From an uncultured Clostridia bacterium (GTDB taxonomy: Bacteria > Bacillota > Clostridia > TANB77 > CAG-508), in assembly GCA_947632605.1 (NCBI GenBank), contig CANRPX010000015.1, positions 1 to 36,311 of the forward strand: a stretch of 36,311 nt of DNA. The letters are read 5' to 3'. The notes under the pieces are model-generated. The model ran no database searches and was not told the origin of the DNA. It saw nothing but the letters and a program-made list of their open reading frames with translations. A program made the position numbers and the translations under genes. This document shows positions 6,044 to 14,406 of this stretch, one piece after another (positions within the stretch are counted from its first letter, which is position 1; each line of letters begins with the position of its first letter).

Positions 6044-6792
6044 TTATTTTTTATCTTCTAATAATTTTCCATCTATGTACTTATAATTTAAACTATTGCT
6101 TTTTGATACAGCTGATTTTTAGTTTCTTTTTCATATAAATCTTTTGCTCCTTTTGCAACTCCTCCACCACGCTTTGCTACATTCAAATTCTCTTTTAATC
6201 CTTGTGGATGTTCTTCTTTTGCTATATCTCTTGTTGCAATTTCTCCAATATTAGTAAGAGCAACTTCTATAATCTGTCATATTATCTCTTAAAGATTCTT
6301 TTCTAAGTCCTTTTAGTTCCTTATATTCATTAGCTTTCATTCCAGACCAGCCTTTATATATTTCATTTGTTAAAAGTGCAAATTCAACTGGTTTAGTAAT
6401 TCCGCCCTCTTTCCAGACATCAGTTAGCTTAAATCTATCAACTATCCCACTTAATCTTGCTTTTATCCATTCATCCGTATATCCTTTGTTTCTATAATAT
6501 TCAACAGCTCTATTTACAGCAATTTCTGGATCAAATACTTCATCAATTCTTTCACTTCCTAATTTTGCCAACCAAAGTTTAAATGGCTCTGCTTTAGGAC
6601 TTGGAACAGATTCAATTAATCTTAAAATTCCTTTTGTATCTAAGGTATCTGTTTCCCCTATTTTCCCATCTTGTGCTTTAATTTTCAACTGTACGATATT
6701 TTCGTACCGTTCACTTCCTTCTTTTTCTAATTTTCTTTTTAAATCTGTCCAATATCTTCATTATTTTTTAGCAAGCCATAGTTTAAATAGTT
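6044..6792 (-). pseudogene. Decayed BRO/KilA-N-type phage antirepressor
   Basis: Joined minus-strand fragments rebuild most of a phage antirepressor of the BRO family. RYWTDLKRKLEKEGSERY (from about 6757) leads into VQLKIKAQDGK and the long intact piece 6251-6688 with SPKAEPFKLWLAKLGSERID, YTDEWIKARL and LRDNMTD. After NMTD the frame shifts to IEVALTNIGEIATRDIAKEE and continues through GLKENLNVAKRGGGVAKGAK. After YEKETKN it shifts again to SAVSKSNSLNYKYIDGKLLE, ending at a TAA at 6044. A TGA precedes RYW, so the N-terminal domain is lost. Next to the acetyltransferase stop a stray LFKLWLAKK piece copies an internal motif. The gene cannot make a full protein and marks former prophage or mobile DNA. 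Confidence 0.8.
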
Positions 6793-7206
6793 CTATTGCT
6801 TTAATATCATTCCATGCCCTAAATCTGCATCTATTCTCTTTACAAAGCCAAACTTTTCATAAAACTTTTCTTTGTTTTTAGAAGCTCCTAAATAAACTCT
6901 TAAATTTGGATTTTCTTTTTTTATTTGACTTATTTTTTCTAATAATTTATTCATTATTAACGTTCCTATTTTATTTCCTTGATATTCAGGTTTTACCATA
7001 ACATCTTGTATATATAAAAAACAAATTGAATCTCCTATAATTCTACCATATCCAATAATTTTATTATCATCATAAACACTTATTGAATAAAATGTATTAT
7101 CTAGCGCTTTTTGTGTGATTTCATTATCATACGTACCCCATCCAACAGAATCATATAATAAATTGAATTCATTTATATTCTTATTATTTTCTTTTAATTT
7201 AATCAC
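6793..7206 (-). CDS. GNAT-family N-acetyltransferase
   Basis: A single GNAT domain of 137 aa. Strand beta-4 and the acetyl-CoA loop are visible in FLYIQDVMVKPEYQGNKIGT (about residues 76-95), with motif A as Q-G-N-K-I-G. The C-terminal part has LGASKNKEKFYEKFGFVK, the standard E-x-F-Y-x-x-x-G-F segment. The GTG start at 7206 follows GGAG with a 5-nt gap. Substrate cannot be told from sequence; the closest-looking proteins act on small amines or protein N-termini. The stop codon abuts a phage antirepressor relic, so the gene may have come or stayed with mobile DNA. Confidence 0.85.
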   Translation of the reverse strand: MIKLKENNKNINEFNLLYDSVGWGTYDNEITQKALDNTFYSISVYDDNKIIGYGRIIGDSICFLYIQDVMVKPEYQGNKIGTLIMNKLLEKISQIKKENPNLRVYLGASKNKEKFYEKFGFVKRIDADLGHGMILKQ

Positions 7207-7290
7207 ATTTTCTCCTTTTTATATTATGTAATAACATATAAATAATATTTTTCAAGAAGTTTATATTTTAAGTTTTTTGCTTTTTAATTC

Positions 7291-7331
7291 TAACATAAAA
7301 GCAAGCAATTTTCAACCAATTGCTTGCTTTT
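7291..7331 (-). terminator. Terminator of the sensor kinase/solute-binding operon
   Basis: A perfect 14-bp stem, AAAAGCAAGCAATT (7297-7310) with AATTGCTTGCTTTT (7318-7331), has a 7-nt loop. On the minus strand it ends in TTTTATGTT. It lies 41 nt after the stop of the solute-binding protein. Confidence 0.8.
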
Positions 7332-7372
7332 GAAATATATAACTAACTTATAGATTATATTTTTTATTTATT

Positions 7373-8725
7373 TTATTCATGTAATTTACTAGAAGCATAG
7401 CCTTCCTCTATTTCTTTATTGCAATCATCTTCTATTAATTTTGCAATCTCTTCTGCAGTTTTTTCTCCATATAATAATTCTTTAATATCATTGTAAAATA
7501 CAGATCTTACTTTTCTCCAAGCAGGTGCATTTCCTGTAAAATTCCAACCATTTTTAGTATTATCTATGTATTTTTGAATTTCTTTTAATTCTTCTGCATA
7601 TTTTACAGCAACTTTATGACTACAAGGTATTGCTCCTGCAGAATAATCTAAACAATCCTCATTTTCATAAACAAATTTAACAAAGTCTTTAGCTACTTCT
7701 AATTTTTTTTCATCATCATTATCAAAAACTTCAAATCCTGTAAGGAATGTTGAACAAAAACCATCTCCATCTATTGAAGGAAAATTAACATATCCATAAT
7801 CAATACCAGATTTTTTTATTGTAGCATTCAATACAGCATTATTTATATAAATAGCTAGTTGTCCATTCATAAATAATTCATAACAATCATTTATTTCAAT
7901 ATTTTCTGCATTTTTTGGAAAATATGATTTTTTATTGCAATCCATTAACCATTGTACTGCCTCTATTCCTTCTGGAGTAGTTAATTTTATTTTTCCTTCA
8001 TCATCAAAGAATTCACATCCTCTACTACGAAGGATTGTCATAATATGTGTATCTCCCATTTCATTTTTTGCATACATCATCATTGGATATACATTTTCTG
8101 GTAATTTTTTGTATAAGGCATTTAAAATTTTATCCCAATCATCTAAAGACCAATTTTGGATAATATCTTCATCTGATATATATTTTTCAAGTCCTGCTGT
8201 CCTAAACATTTCCTTATTATAGCACAACGTATTTTGCATTCCTAAATATGGCATCATATAAACTTTTCCATTAAGTATACTATTTTCCCAGTATCTCTCA
8301 TCAATATCTGCTCTTATTTCATCAGTAATTATATCATCTAGCGGAACTACTTTACCTGTATGAACGTATGTTGACATGTTCATATACTCTTCATATAAAA
8401 CATCTGTTGCTTCTGGTGTATTATAGCATCCTATTATTTGATTATCTTCTTCTGATTTTTCAAATTGAACAACATTTATTTTTACATTTGCTTTTTTATA
8501 TTGTTCTTCAAACATATTGGCAAGTTTTTTTATAAAAGTATAGCTATCATTTAAACTTTCATCTTTACAAGCTGTCATTTGTAAAACTGGTGTTTTAACA
8601 GTTATTGAAATTTCCTGCTCTTTTTCTTTATTCAAAGAGTTTTTCTTTATTAAAGAGTATGCTCCAAAGCCTAGTACCAATAATATTAATAATATTAATA
8701 TTATAATAACTATTTTTTTTGCCAT
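7373..8725 (-). CDS. Membrane-anchored extracellular solute-binding protein (family 1-like)
   Basis: A 450-aa protein with an N-terminal membrane helix (about residues 4-24) and no lipobox Cys, so it is probably held as an uncleaved anchor rather than a lipoprotein. The body resembles family 1 (MalE-like) carbohydrate-binding proteins. It has NSILNGKVYMMPYLGMQNTL near the hinge, LTTPEGIEAVQWLMDCNKK, and FMNGQLAIYINN, the typical F-x-x-G-x-x-A-M segment. GGGGG precedes the ATG at 8725. It follows a hybrid histidine kinase by only 15 nt, and no ABC permease or ATPase lies nearby. A sensory role, presenting a ligand to the kinase's outer domain, is therefore more likely than transport. Ligand unknown. 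Confidence 0.8.
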   Translation of the reverse strand: MAKKIVIIILILLILLVLGFGAYSLIKKNSLNKEKEQEISITVKTPVLQMTACKDESLNDSYTFIKKLANMFEEQYKKANVKINVVQFEKSEEDNQIIGCYNTPEATDVLYEEYMNMSTYVHTGKVVPLDDIITDEIRADIDERYWENSILNGKVYMMPYLGMQNTLCYNKEMFRTAGLEKYISDEDIIQNWSLDDWDKILNALYKKLPENVYPMMMYAKNEMGDTHIMTILRSRGCEFFDDEGKIKLTTPEGIEAVQWLMDCNKKSYFPKNAENIEINDCYELFMNGQLAIYINNAVLNATIKKSGIDYGYVNFPSIDGDGFCSTFLTGFEVFDNDDEKKLEVAKDFVKFVYENEDCLDYSAGAIPCSHKVAVKYAEELKEIQKYIDNTKNGWNFTGNAPAWRKVRSVFYNDIKELLYGEKTAEEIAKLIEDDCNKEIEEGYASSKLHE

Positions 8726-8740
8726 TATATTTTCCCCCTT

Positions 8741-11365
8741 TTAACCTAAAATTTCTTTTAATGCCTCAATTAATTTTTGTATATCTATTGGCTTTGCCAA
8801 ATGTCCATTCATTCCTGCTTCTTTAGCTGCTTTTTTATCTTCTTCAAAAGCATTAGCTGTCATTGCTAAAATAGGAATATTTGATATTTCTTTATTTTCA
8901 AAACTACGAATTATTTTCGTTGCTTCATATCCATTCATAATTGGCATTTGTATATCCATTAAAACAAGATCAAAATATCCTGATTTTGAATTTGATAATA
9001 TTTCACAAGCTTCTTTTCCATTTTCAGCATTTTCTACTAAAAATCCAAAATCCTGTAAATATTCAGTAGCAATCTCTCTGTTCATTATATTATCTTCAAC
9101 TAGAAGAATCCTTCTTCCAGAAAAATCAATTTTTTCTTCTTGTTTTTCTTCTTTTTCTTTTCCGCAAATTTTTAATAGTAATTTTTTTAAATCAGATGGG
9201 AATAATGGCTTACTAATAAAATCTGTAACACCTGCTTCTTTTGCTTCAGTTTCAATCTCTCCCCAATCATAAGCTGAAAGCATAATGATTGGAGCATCTA
9301 GCCCTACAATTTTACGAATTCTTCTTGTTGTTTCAATTCCATTTAAATCAGGCATTAACCAATCTATCATATAAATTTTATATGTATCTTTCATTTGTTC
9401 TGCTTCTTTTACACGAGCAACTGCTTCTTTTCCATACATTGTCCAATCCGATTTTAATCCAAGTTGTCTTAACATGTGTGAAATGCTTTGACAAGAATCC
9501 ATATCATCATCTACAACCAAAACTCTCACATTTTTTAAATAATCTATTTCTTCTATTTTTTTGTGTTCTTCTTGCAACCTTAATTTCAATGTTACAATAA
9601 ATTCTGTTCCTTTTCCAACTTCACTTTCTACTTCAATAGTTCCACCCATCATATCTACAATGTTTTTAGTAATTGCCATTCCAAGTCCAGTTCCTTGAAT
9701 TCCACTTACTGTGGTATTACGTTCTCTTGCAAATGGTTCAAATATTTCTTTTAAGAATTCTTTACTTATACCAATTCCATTGTCTTTGACTCTAAATTCA
9801 TAAGTTCCATATCCTTTTTTAGTTACTGGTTTTTCTGTAATACGTATAGCTATTGTTCCTCCTGGTTCAGTAAATTTAATAGCATTTGATAAAAGATTTA
9901 TAAGAATTTGATTTATTCTTAGTTTATCACAATAAATATTTTCATCTTTTACATCAACAGTATCTATAACAAATTCCATTTGTTTTGCTTTTACATCAGC
10001 TTGTACAATATTTCTTATGCTATGAAGTATTTCTGCTAAATTCTCTTCTTTTTCTTCTATATTTACTTTTCCGGATTCTATTCTACTCATATCTAAAACA
10101 TCATTAATTAAAGAAAGCAAATGATTTGATGATTGAGTGATTTTTTCTACATAATCTTTTACTCTTTCTTTATTATCTATATGTGTTTTTACTAAAGATG
10201 TATATCCAATAATAGCATTCATAGGGGTACGAATATCATGTGACATATTATTCAAAAATGTAGTTTTTGCTCTACTAGCTTGTTCAGCCAAAGCTAAAGC
10301 CTTTTCTAGTTCATCTCTATGTTTTATTTCGAAGTTCATTGAATTTTTCTGTGAGTGATTTCTAAATATTAAAATAATAACTATAAAAATTGCAACTAGC
10401 ACTGAAATAATTAATATTGTTAACATTCGAAGCATACTACTACTTTGCTCTTGATATATAGAAACTGGAACAGACATTACACAATACCAATCAACATCTT
10501 TCATCGGAGTACAAACCATTATACGCTCTTCACCTTCTAGTTTATATCTTAAGGAAAAACTTTCTCCTAATTGTATTTTATTTTTAACGTCTTCTATTGT
10601 TAAATCATTATCAATCCAATCTTTTCCAATTACTGTATAAAAATCTTCTCTTTCAAAAGCACTGCCACTTGTATTTACAGATGCTAAATAGTATCCGTCT
10701 TGATCTATAACACTGCTATATCCTCTTCCTCCATAGCTTTCTATTCTAAGTTCATCTGCTAGTGTTTCTATTTTATAATAAGCGACTGCATAAATGAATT
10801 TATTATTTTCTATTGTAAAAGGTTCTATTTTTGATCCTATTAATAACATTTCTCTTCTAGTATCTACTGCTATATTATCTGTATTATCTTTTCTATATAC
10901 AAATCTATCTTTTGAAGATTTTTTGCAAAGTTCTAATAAATCTGGATTTTCTTTTACTGAATAATTACTACTAAATGTTTTTCCATCTTCAGTTATTAAA
11001 AGCATTTCTACCATTTCTACTGTTTCAGATTTTATATTTAATTGCTTTAGCATATCTGAAGTAGATGTATGTTTATTTTGTTTTATTTCTTTTGCTATTC
11101 CTTCAACATGCATCCACCTATGTTCTAATCCTGAAAGAATAGATTTTTCATCGTGTTTTGATATTTCTCTCATGTTATTAATAGAATTATCTATTAATCT
11201 ATCTGTAATAAGCACTGAAAATATACGATATGCATTATAAATAACAATAACTGCAATAATTGTTGTTATTAAAATAATTAAATTCGTTCTTTTTATTTCT
11301 TTACTTTTTTCTTTTATATTTGTATCTATTTTCTTGTTTGTTTTTCTTTTGTTATTAGCACTCAA
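8741..11365 (-). CDS. Hybrid sensor histidine kinase with two receiver domains
   Basis: An 874-aa protein read from the TTG at 11365, which has GGAGG 8 nt upstream; the in-frame TTG at 11380 overlaps that ribosome site and is rejected. Order: helix 1 (about 28-48), a large Cache-like outer domain (about 50-310), helix 2 (about 312-335), and HisKA with phospho-acceptor His376 in NNMSHDIRTPMNA. The ATPase domain has NQILINLLSNAIKF, DNGIGIS, FEPFARE and GTGLGMA. Receiver 1 (about 612-735) has Asp668 and Lys719; receiver 2 (about 750-874) has Asp804 and Lys858. Both keep the acidic pocket. There is no HPt or output domain, so a separate relay partner is expected. The next gene encodes an anchored solute-binding protein. 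Confidence 0.92.
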   Translation of the reverse strand: MSANNKRKTNKKIDTNIKEKSKEIKRTNLIILITTIIAVIVIYNAYRIFSVLITDRLIDNSINNMREISKHDEKSILSGLEHRWMHVEGIAKEIKQNKHTSTSDMLKQLNIKSETVEMVEMLLITEDGKTFSSNYSVKENPDLLELCKKSSKDRFVYRKDNTDNIAVDTRREMLLIGSKIEPFTIENNKFIYAVAYYKIETLADELRIESYGGRGYSSVIDQDGYYLASVNTSGSAFEREDFYTVIGKDWIDNDLTIEDVKNKIQLGESFSLRYKLEGEERIMVCTPMKDVDWYCVMSVPVSIYQEQSSSMLRMLTILIISVLVAIFIVIILIFRNHSQKNSMNFEIKHRDELEKALALAEQASRAKTTFLNNMSHDIRTPMNAIIGYTSLVKTHIDNKERVKDYVEKITQSSNHLLSLINDVLDMSRIESGKVNIEEKEENLAEILHSIRNIVQADVKAKQMEFVIDTVDVKDENIYCDKLRINQILINLLSNAIKFTEPGGTIAIRITEKPVTKKGYGTYEFRVKDNGIGISKEFLKEIFEPFARERNTTVSGIQGTGLGMAITKNIVDMMGGTIEVESEVGKGTEFIVTLKLRLQEEHKKIEEIDYLKNVRVLVVDDDMDSCQSISHMLRQLGLKSDWTMYGKEAVARVKEAEQMKDTYKIYMIDWLMPDLNGIETTRRIRKIVGLDAPIIMLSAYDWGEIETEAKEAGVTDFISKPLFPSDLKKLLLKICGKEKEEKQEEKIDFSGRRILLVEDNIMNREIATEYLQDFGFLVENAENGKEACEILSNSKSGYFDLVLMDIQMPIMNGYEATKIIRSFENKEISNIPILAMTANAFEEDKKAAKEAGMNGHLAKPIDIQKLIEALKEILG

Positions 11366-11435
11366 TTTATATTCCTCCAATTATTGATAAAAGGCTATTA
11401 TTTATCTTTAAATACTATAATTCCTATGATATCAA

Positions 11436-11462
11436 ATTATAACAACATATAAGAAAAGTCAA
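11436..11462 (-). promoter_or_regulatory. Promoter of the sensor kinase operon
   Basis: Minus strand: TTGACT (11462-11457), a short 15-nt spacer, then an extended -10, TG-T-TATAAT (hexamer 11441-11436). The extended -10 may offset the short spacer. About 70 nt to the TTG start. Confidence 0.5.
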
Positions 11463-11508
11463 TAACATTTATGTTAAATTTCTATTAGTTTTTTAGGCTT
11501 TTTGAAAT

Positions 11509-11545
11509 AAAAAAAAGTAAATATCAAAATCATTTTGATATTTAC
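11509..11545 (-). terminator. Terminator of the 11572-12039 membrane protein gene
   Basis: A perfect 13-bp stem, GTAAATATCAAAA (11517-11529) with TTTTGATATTTAC (11533-11545), has a 3-nt loop and eight T on the minus strand (A 11509-11516). It ends the long minus-strand run that starts near 17700. Confidence 0.85.
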
Positions 11546-11571
11546 CCCAAAAATTGTTGTTTTTATATTTT

Positions 11572-12039
11572 TTAAAATTTATATTGATTTCTATCTGCTC
11601 TTTCATCAAATTCTCTATCATAATCTTTATTTGCATAAAACCAATCTTCTTTTTTCTTTCCATTTCCTAAAGTTCTATTTTTATTTAACAATATATCAAA
11701 AAATGTTAGCATTGGAATTATGACACCAACAAAAATACACAACATATTAGCACTGCTTGCAATATCTAAACCTCCTGCACCAGCTGCCACAATTGCTTCA
11801 TATAATGCTGTTCCAAAATAAGCTGCATAAATTCCAAAATAACATGCTGCTCCAACAATATTTCTTTTTATAACTAAAATTATACATGGTAGAGTAGCAA
11901 ATAAAACTGCAATTTCAACATTTGTATTTATTGGTTGTGCAAAAAAAGGCATATCTAATTGGTATAGTACTGTTGCAATTGCTCTAAAAACCCAAAATAG
12001 CACTCCTAAAAAAGTAAGTAAATAGCTAAATAATGTCAT
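11572..12039 (-). CDS. Four-helix membrane protein of unknown function (155 aa)
   Basis: Four hydrophobic segments at about residues 5-24, 40-58, 61-86 and 97-118 are followed by a charged cytoplasmic tail of about 37 residues (KNRTLGNGKKKEDWFYANKD and on to NQYKF). AGGAGG 6 nt before the ATG supports the start. I do not recognise the family, and no catalytic or transporter motif is visible. It is the last gene of the minus-strand run containing ireB-ruvX-DUF1292, but a terminator-like hairpin sits between it and the DUF1292 gene, so it may be expressed only by read-through or from its own promoter. The alternating small and aromatic helix content fits an integral-membrane scaffold; nothing more can be said. 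Confidence 0.7.
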   Translation of the reverse strand: MTLFSYLLTFLGVLFWVFRAIATVLYQLDMPFFAQPINTNVEIAVLFATLPCIILVIKRNIVGAACYFGIYAAYFGTALYEAIVAAGAGGLDIASSANMLCIFVGVIIPMLTFFDILLNKNRTLGNGKKKEDWFYANKDYDREFDERADRNQYKF

Positions 12040-12073
12040 TTTTAGCCTCCTTTATAAAATTTATAAGTTATAT

Positions 12074-12100
12074 AAAAAAAGCGTGCGATAATCACACGCT
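12074..12100 (-). terminator. Terminator after the DUF1292 gene
   Basis: AGCGTG (12080-12085) pairs with CACGCT (12095-12100). On the minus strand the stem is followed by seven T (A 12074-12080). It lies 11 nt downstream of the DUF1292 stop codon. Confidence 0.7.
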
Positions 12101-12111
12101 AAATTATAATT

Positions 12112-12429
12112 TTATTCACCATCTGTAAAATTAAATTCTTCTTTAAATTTTTCTTTAAAAATATCAAAAACAGCTGTTAGAGTAGCCTCATCATCAACAC
12201 TAACATAAGATTCTTCTTCACTGTTTTCTTCTGAATCGTCAACTTTTAATATTACTACTTCTCCGTCATCCTCTTCTCCTTCTTCAACAACAGGTAGTAA
12301 TACTACATATTCTTCTGATTCATATTCTATTAAATCTAAAAATTCAAATTGTACTTCATTACCATTTTCATCATTTAAAACTATAATATTACTTAGGTTA
12401 TCGTCTAATTCGTTATTTTCCTCACTCAT
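12112..12429 (-). CDS. DUF1292 (YrzB-like, UPF0473) acidic protein
   Basis: A 105-aa, strongly acidic protein. The core IIVLNDENGNEVQFEFLDLI, then YVVLLPV and EVVILKVDD, matches the DUF1292 domain found across Firmicutes (B. subtilis YrzB). Its biochemical role is unknown. The neighbourhood identifies it well, because ireB-like (UPF0297), ruvX and yrzB genes usually travel together, as they do here. A promoter candidate at 12476-12504 lies in the 117-nt gap after ruvX, so it may be partly independent of the upstream genes. A terminator follows. Confidence 0.9.
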   Translation of the reverse strand: MSEENNELDDNLSNIIVLNDENGNEVQFEFLDLIEYESEEYVVLLPVVEEGEEDDGEVVILKVDDSEENSEEESYVSVDDEATLTAVFDIFKEKFKEEFNFTDGE

Positions 12430-12475
12430 CTTTTTAATTACTCCTTCCTCTGTATTTTTTTCAATATCTAAAAAT

Positions 12476-12504
12476 ATGATATACTAAAGATTGTTTTTTT
12501 GCAA
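12476..12504 (-). promoter_or_regulatory. Putative promoter of the DUF1292 gene
   Basis: Minus strand TTGCAA (12504-12499), 17-nt spacer, TATCAT (12481-12476), about 47 nt upstream of the ATG at 12429. Confidence 0.45.
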
Positions 12505-12546
12505 TACTTTTTTTGTATTTTTGAAAAAATCTTTATATATTAAAAA

Positions 12547-12963
12547 CTATGCTTTGTTCATATATGTTTCAAGTATATAAACAGCAGAAATTGTATCAAC
12601 AATTCCTTTCTTTTTAGTTTTATTTACATCTAAAAAATTCATTGTTTTATGAGCAGCAACTGTTGTAAGTCTTTCATCAACTGTTTCTATTTTCATTTTG
12701 TTGTACTTACATTTCAATTTATGTATAAATTTTTCAGTTATTTCAGCTCTCACAGTCTTTGTACCATTCATATTAAATGGCATTCCAACAACAATTGTTT
12801 CTACATCAGGATACTTTTCAAAAATTTCATCTAATCTTTTTAATAAAATTTTATCATTTCCATTATAAGATATTGTTTCTAACCCTTGTGCTGTTATACC
12901 TAGTGCATCAGTGATGGCTACACCAACTCTACTATCACCATAGTCTATTCCCAATATTCTCAT
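12547..12963 (-). CDS. ruvX: YqgF/RuvX family RNase H-fold nuclease (138 aa)
   Basis: The typical opening MRILGIDYGDSRVGVAITD carries the first catalytic Asp of the RNase H fold. ETIVVGMPFNMNGT is the conserved V-G-[LM]-P-x-x-x-[ND]-G-[TS] motif, and ETVDERLTTVAA and KKGIVDTISAVYILETY complete the site. Members process the 5' end of 16S rRNA precursors and have been linked to Holliday-junction cleavage. The ATG at 12963 was chosen because it gives the standard 138-residue length and lies 4 nt after the ireB-like stop. An in-frame TTG at 12984 lies within the ireB-like gene and has no merit. Confidence 0.93.
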   Translation of the reverse strand: MRILGIDYGDSRVGVAITDALGITAQGLETISYNGNDKILLKRLDEIFEKYPDVETIVVGMPFNMNGTKTVRAEITEKFIHKLKCKYNKMKIETVDERLTTVAAHKTMNFLDVNKTKKKGIVDTISAVYILETYMNKA

Positions 12964-12967
12964 GGAA

Positions 12968-13222
12968 TTAGTCTTCCAATCCAATATAGTATTTTACCAT
13001 TTTTTCTAGTAGTTCATCTCTTTCAATTAATCTAATTAAATTTCTAGCATCATTGTGGCTAGTTATATAAGTAGGGTCTCCTGACAATATATAACCAACT
13101 ATTTGATTGATTGGGTTATATCCTTTTTCAACTAAAGCTTGGTATACTTCTTTTAAAATTTCTTTTGCTCTAATACTTTTATCTTTGTCTACTTTAAAGC
13201 TCATTGTTTTGTCAATAGCCAT
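12968..13222 (-). CDS. IreB-family regulatory protein (UPF0297/YrzL)
   Basis: An 84-aa protein beginning [14 protein letters not shown] and continuing with [40 protein letters not shown] and [19 protein letters not shown]. These are near-invariant blocks of the UPF0297 family. In Enterococcus faecalis the homologue IreB is phosphorylated by the PASTA kinase IreK and modulates cephalosporin resistance and envelope stress. The N-terminal Thr in KTMSF is a plausible phospho-site by analogy. It sits directly before ruvX (4-nt gap) and 12 nt after the GAF/GGDEF-like gene. Confidence 0.93.
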   Translation of the reverse strand: MAIDKTMSFKVDKDKSIRAKEILKEVYQALVEKGYNPINQIVGYILSGDPTYITSHNDARNLIRLIERDELLEKMVKYYIGLED

Positions 13223-13234
13223 AATTCATCCCTC

Positions 13235-14371
13235 CTAAATATAATTTATTTTACTTTCACTTGGATCTGCTGCATCTAGGTATTCTTCTAATTTTTTGTT
13301 TAATTGTTCAATACCTGTTCCTTTATAATATGTTGATACTACAAAGTTAATCTTTGGTGAAGCAGTTTTCTCTTCTTTAAGCTCTCTTACCTTTACTCTT
13401 TTTCCGTTAATTACTTTCTTAACTTCCATTTCTTCGGCTTCTTCAACAATTTCTAATTCTTCAATTTCAGATTTAAGAGTTTTTAGAAATTCTTCAACAC
13501 TTCCCTCTTCAACTCCTGAGAAAACTATTACAAATTTAGGCCCCATATATCTTACAAATACATATTGTGAAGGTATTTTTGTTTTTACTATGTTGCTAAT
13601 TTCTGTAATAACTTCATTTCCCATTTGTCTACTTGCTTTTTCATTTATTTCTTCTATATTTATAATTTTAAACATACAAACAGCTGAAGTTGGGTATTTA
13701 TCAAAAGTCTTTTTAGCTTTTCCATATAAATATTCAGCTGAATATAATCCTGTAAATTTATCTACTCTAACAATTTTTTCCATTGCATCTTGATAAGACA
13801 TAGTTGACAAAATTGATATAATATTGTCTTTAACAACTTCTATAATAGCTGTATCTGTTTTATCGAATGCATGCATTCTTCCACTTTCCATTATCCAATA
13901 TCCTATATAGATATTATCTATATATAGTGGAAAAAACATTGCAGATTTTGCTCTACCCATTTCAACTTTTTGATAAGGTAGTTTTTCATTTTCATTGTCT
14001 ATTGTTATATATTTAGGAGTTGCTGTTGAAACACTATCTTGGAATATTTCTTCATTATGCAAATTAGATAATGTTTGATGATGTATTTTATCAACATTTG
14101 TTGCTTTAATTACATATTCAGCACCATCAAAAACTACTATTGTTGAATATTTTATATCATATTTTTCTATAATTATATCATTTATTTTATTGATTTTTGC
14201 ATCGACTGATTCTTCTTCTCCAACTACTTTCATAAAATCTTGCAATATTGATAAGTTGTTTATTTGTTGGTTTATGTTATTATATGCTTCAATTTTTTTC
14301 TGAATATGAAGATTATATGCAACAAGAACAGCAATTGCAACAAGCAAAACTATTATAACTACTATTACCAA
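13235..14371 (-). CDS. Membrane-anchored GAF plus degenerate GGDEF protein (378 aa)
   Basis: The TTG start at 14371 has GGGGTG 7 nt upstream. An N-terminal membrane helix (about 1-20) is followed by a GAF-like sensor (about 50-190, with AMFFPLYIDNIYIGYWIMES) and a GGDEF-fold domain (about 203-375) that begins DKFTGLYSAEYL. The signature GGDEF is replaced by M-G-P-K-F at residues 276-280 in RYMGPKFVIVF, so both the Gly pair and the metal-binding acids are missing and cyclic di-GMP synthesis is not expected. It probably works as a binding or scaffold domain. It lies 35 nt after the CpaE-like gene and 12 nt before the ireB-like gene, so it looks co-transcribed with both. Confidence 0.8.
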   Translation of the reverse strand: MVIVVIIVLLVAIAVLVAYNLHIQKKIEAYNNINQQINNLSILQDFMKVVGEEESVDAKINKINDIIIEKYDIKYSTIVVFDGAEYVIKATNVDKIHHQTLSNLHNEEIFQDSVSTATPKYITIDNENEKLPYQKVEMGRAKSAMFFPLYIDNIYIGYWIMESGRMHAFDKTDTAIIEVVKDNIISILSTMSYQDAMEKIVRVDKFTGLYSAEYLYGKAKKTFDKYPTSAVCMFKIINIEEINEKASRQMGNEVITEISNIVKTKIPSQYVFVRYMGPKFVIVFSGVEEGSVEEFLKTLKSEIEELEIVEEAEEMEVKKVINGKRVKVRELKEEKTASPKINFVVSTYYKGTGIEQLNKKLEEYLDAADPSESKINYI

Positions 14372-14406
14372 GATATCACACCCCTATTTATATTTTACTT
14401 TTACTC

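Noticed and set aside
9289..9600. Plus-strand frame opposite the histidine kinase
   Set aside because: Leu/Phe/His-rich antisense shadow of a conserved coding region, no ribosome site.
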